A stretch of DNA of 5,409 nt, taken from the NCBI GenBank assembly GCA_028290165.1, contig JAQGKJ010000259.1, forward strand, positions 1 to 5,409, in the 5' to 3' direction. Position 1 is the stretch's first letter; the number at the start of each line of letters is the position of its first letter. Under the pieces are notes generated by a model. It did not search any database. It was given only the letters and a program-made list of their open reading frames with translations, and was not told where the DNA came from. Source of the DNA: Bradyrhizobium sp. (GTDB lineage: Bacteria > Pseudomonadota > Alphaproteobacteria > Rhizobiales > Xanthobacteraceae). This document shows positions 5,060-5,409 of this stretch, piece by piece. Made by a program: the position numbers and the translations under genes.

Positions 5060-5084
5060 TACGCAGAAATCAGGGATTCGTTCC
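5060..5084 (-). promoter_or_regulatory. Candidate EcfG (general stress sigma factor) promoter
   Basis: On the minus strand GGAAC (5084-5080) is followed after 16 bases by CGTA (5063-5060). The alphaproteobacterial EcfG consensus is GGAAC, 16-17 bases, CGTT, so only the last base differs. It lies 38 bases upstream of the response-regulator start, a suitable distance for a short leader. Confidence 0.5.
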
Positions 5085-5409
5085 GGGGCGAATATACAAA
5101 AATGTACTTAGGGGACTTCGCGCAACACGGTCCCGAAATTCTCATTTCAAATTAGAACCACCGCGAAAATCAAATTAGGCCACTGAGGGTTGAAACCGAC
5201 CAGCATGGAACAGATCGGCAACTTAGCACCCTTCTTGAACTCGGCAGATGCAGCGCGGATTTGCCGAATGTCTGCTGCGGGGCACGAAACGGTCGTCGCA
5301 GGCGCGAGTGTTGAAGTCTGCTTCGTGGGGTAAAGCAGACATCACTTTGGTGTTTATGGCGACTTGCTGTCACTGGTCGCGCGGCTTGGTAATCGGCGGG
5401 ATGCAGCTT
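5085..5409. other. Non-coding region upstream of the response regulator
   Basis: No convincing gene is seen. The region has a 9-base direct repeat TCAAATTAG (5147-5155 and 5170-5178) in an AT-rich stretch, the degenerate inverted-repeat element at 5268-5340, and a short open frame at 5205-5333 (42 residues) whose ATG has only GAGGG at a poor 15-base distance. Confidence 0.45.
5268..5340. repeat. Degenerate intergenic inverted-repeat element
   Basis: GTCTGCTT (5316-5323) and AAGCAGAC (5333-5340) form a perfect 8-base stem around a nine-base loop, and a further copy of TGTCTGCT with a GGGG stretch lies at 5269-5276. The layout resembles the dispersed GTCCGCTT/AAGCGGAC elements found between genes in Bradyrhizobium and Rhodopseudomonas, which often give spurious translations. 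Family membership is inference from pattern memory. Confidence 0.4.

Noticed and set aside
5205..5333. Plus-strand 42-residue frame starting MEQIGNLAPFLNSADAARIC
   Set aside because: The composition is protein-like, but the ribosome binding site is poorly spaced and its second half lies in the degenerate inverted-repeat element. I recognise no family.

Overview
The window looks like chromosomal DNA from an alphaproteobacterium of the Bradyrhizobium / Rhodopseudomonas / Nitrobacter group (Nitrobacteraceae). The grounds are GC-rich coding DNA with GC-rich third codon positions, a BioB of typical alphaproteobacterial sequence, many very small lineage-type hypothetical genes, a possible EcfG-type stress promoter, and a degenerate intergenic repeat of a kind familiar from these genomes. 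Genus-level assignment is inference. No replication, phage, transposase, tRNA, rRNA or CRISPR feature is visible.

Layout. Positions 1-102 are the 3' end of an unidentified plus-strand gene. It converges on a complete minus-strand biotin synthase gene (bioB, 131-1126), which stands alone, with no other bio gene in view. About 370 bases upstream of bioB hold no gene I can support. Next comes a small module. A plus-strand gene for a tiny exported protein (1582-1830) and a minus-strand gene for a related exported Gly/Pro-rich protein (2475-2735) point towards each other. Between them is a 113-residue ASCH-domain protein (1950-2291). The two exported-protein genes share a leader of about 80 bp (81% identity over 63 ungapped bases), a similar signal peptide and a recognisable C-terminal motif. 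In the plus-strand copy the C-terminal motif lies in a different frame from the signal peptide, so that copy appears frameshifted.

Positions 2817-3120 are intergenic and contain a conspicuous 33-base imperfect palindrome. Two small genes then converge with 3 to 4 bases between their stops: an unrecognised 73-residue protein (3121-3342, plus) and a 51-residue single-span membrane protein (3347-3502, minus). A perfect TGTGA-N6-TCACA palindrome of CRP type lies 75 bases upstream of the membrane-protein gene. A short relic of a SRAP/YedK (HMCES-type) gene start lies just beyond it. A weakly supported plus-strand ORF (3733-4107) runs into the 3' end of a 59-residue helical protein gene (4050-4229, minus).

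The right part holds a stand-alone response regulator with a CheY-type receiver and a small C-terminal alpha/beta extension (4426-5022, minus). It has a candidate EcfG promoter 38 bases upstream of the chosen start. The last 325 bases are non-coding and include a degenerate inverted-repeat element.

Apart from bioB the genes do not form an obvious pathway. The general picture is a region of small accessory or lineage-specific genes, relics and regulatory palindromes. I see no clear new multi-gene system. The most interesting items are the inverted pair of exported-protein genes with conserved leaders, the frameshift in one of them, the ASCH protein with an altered active-site lysine, and the two candidate regulatory sites.
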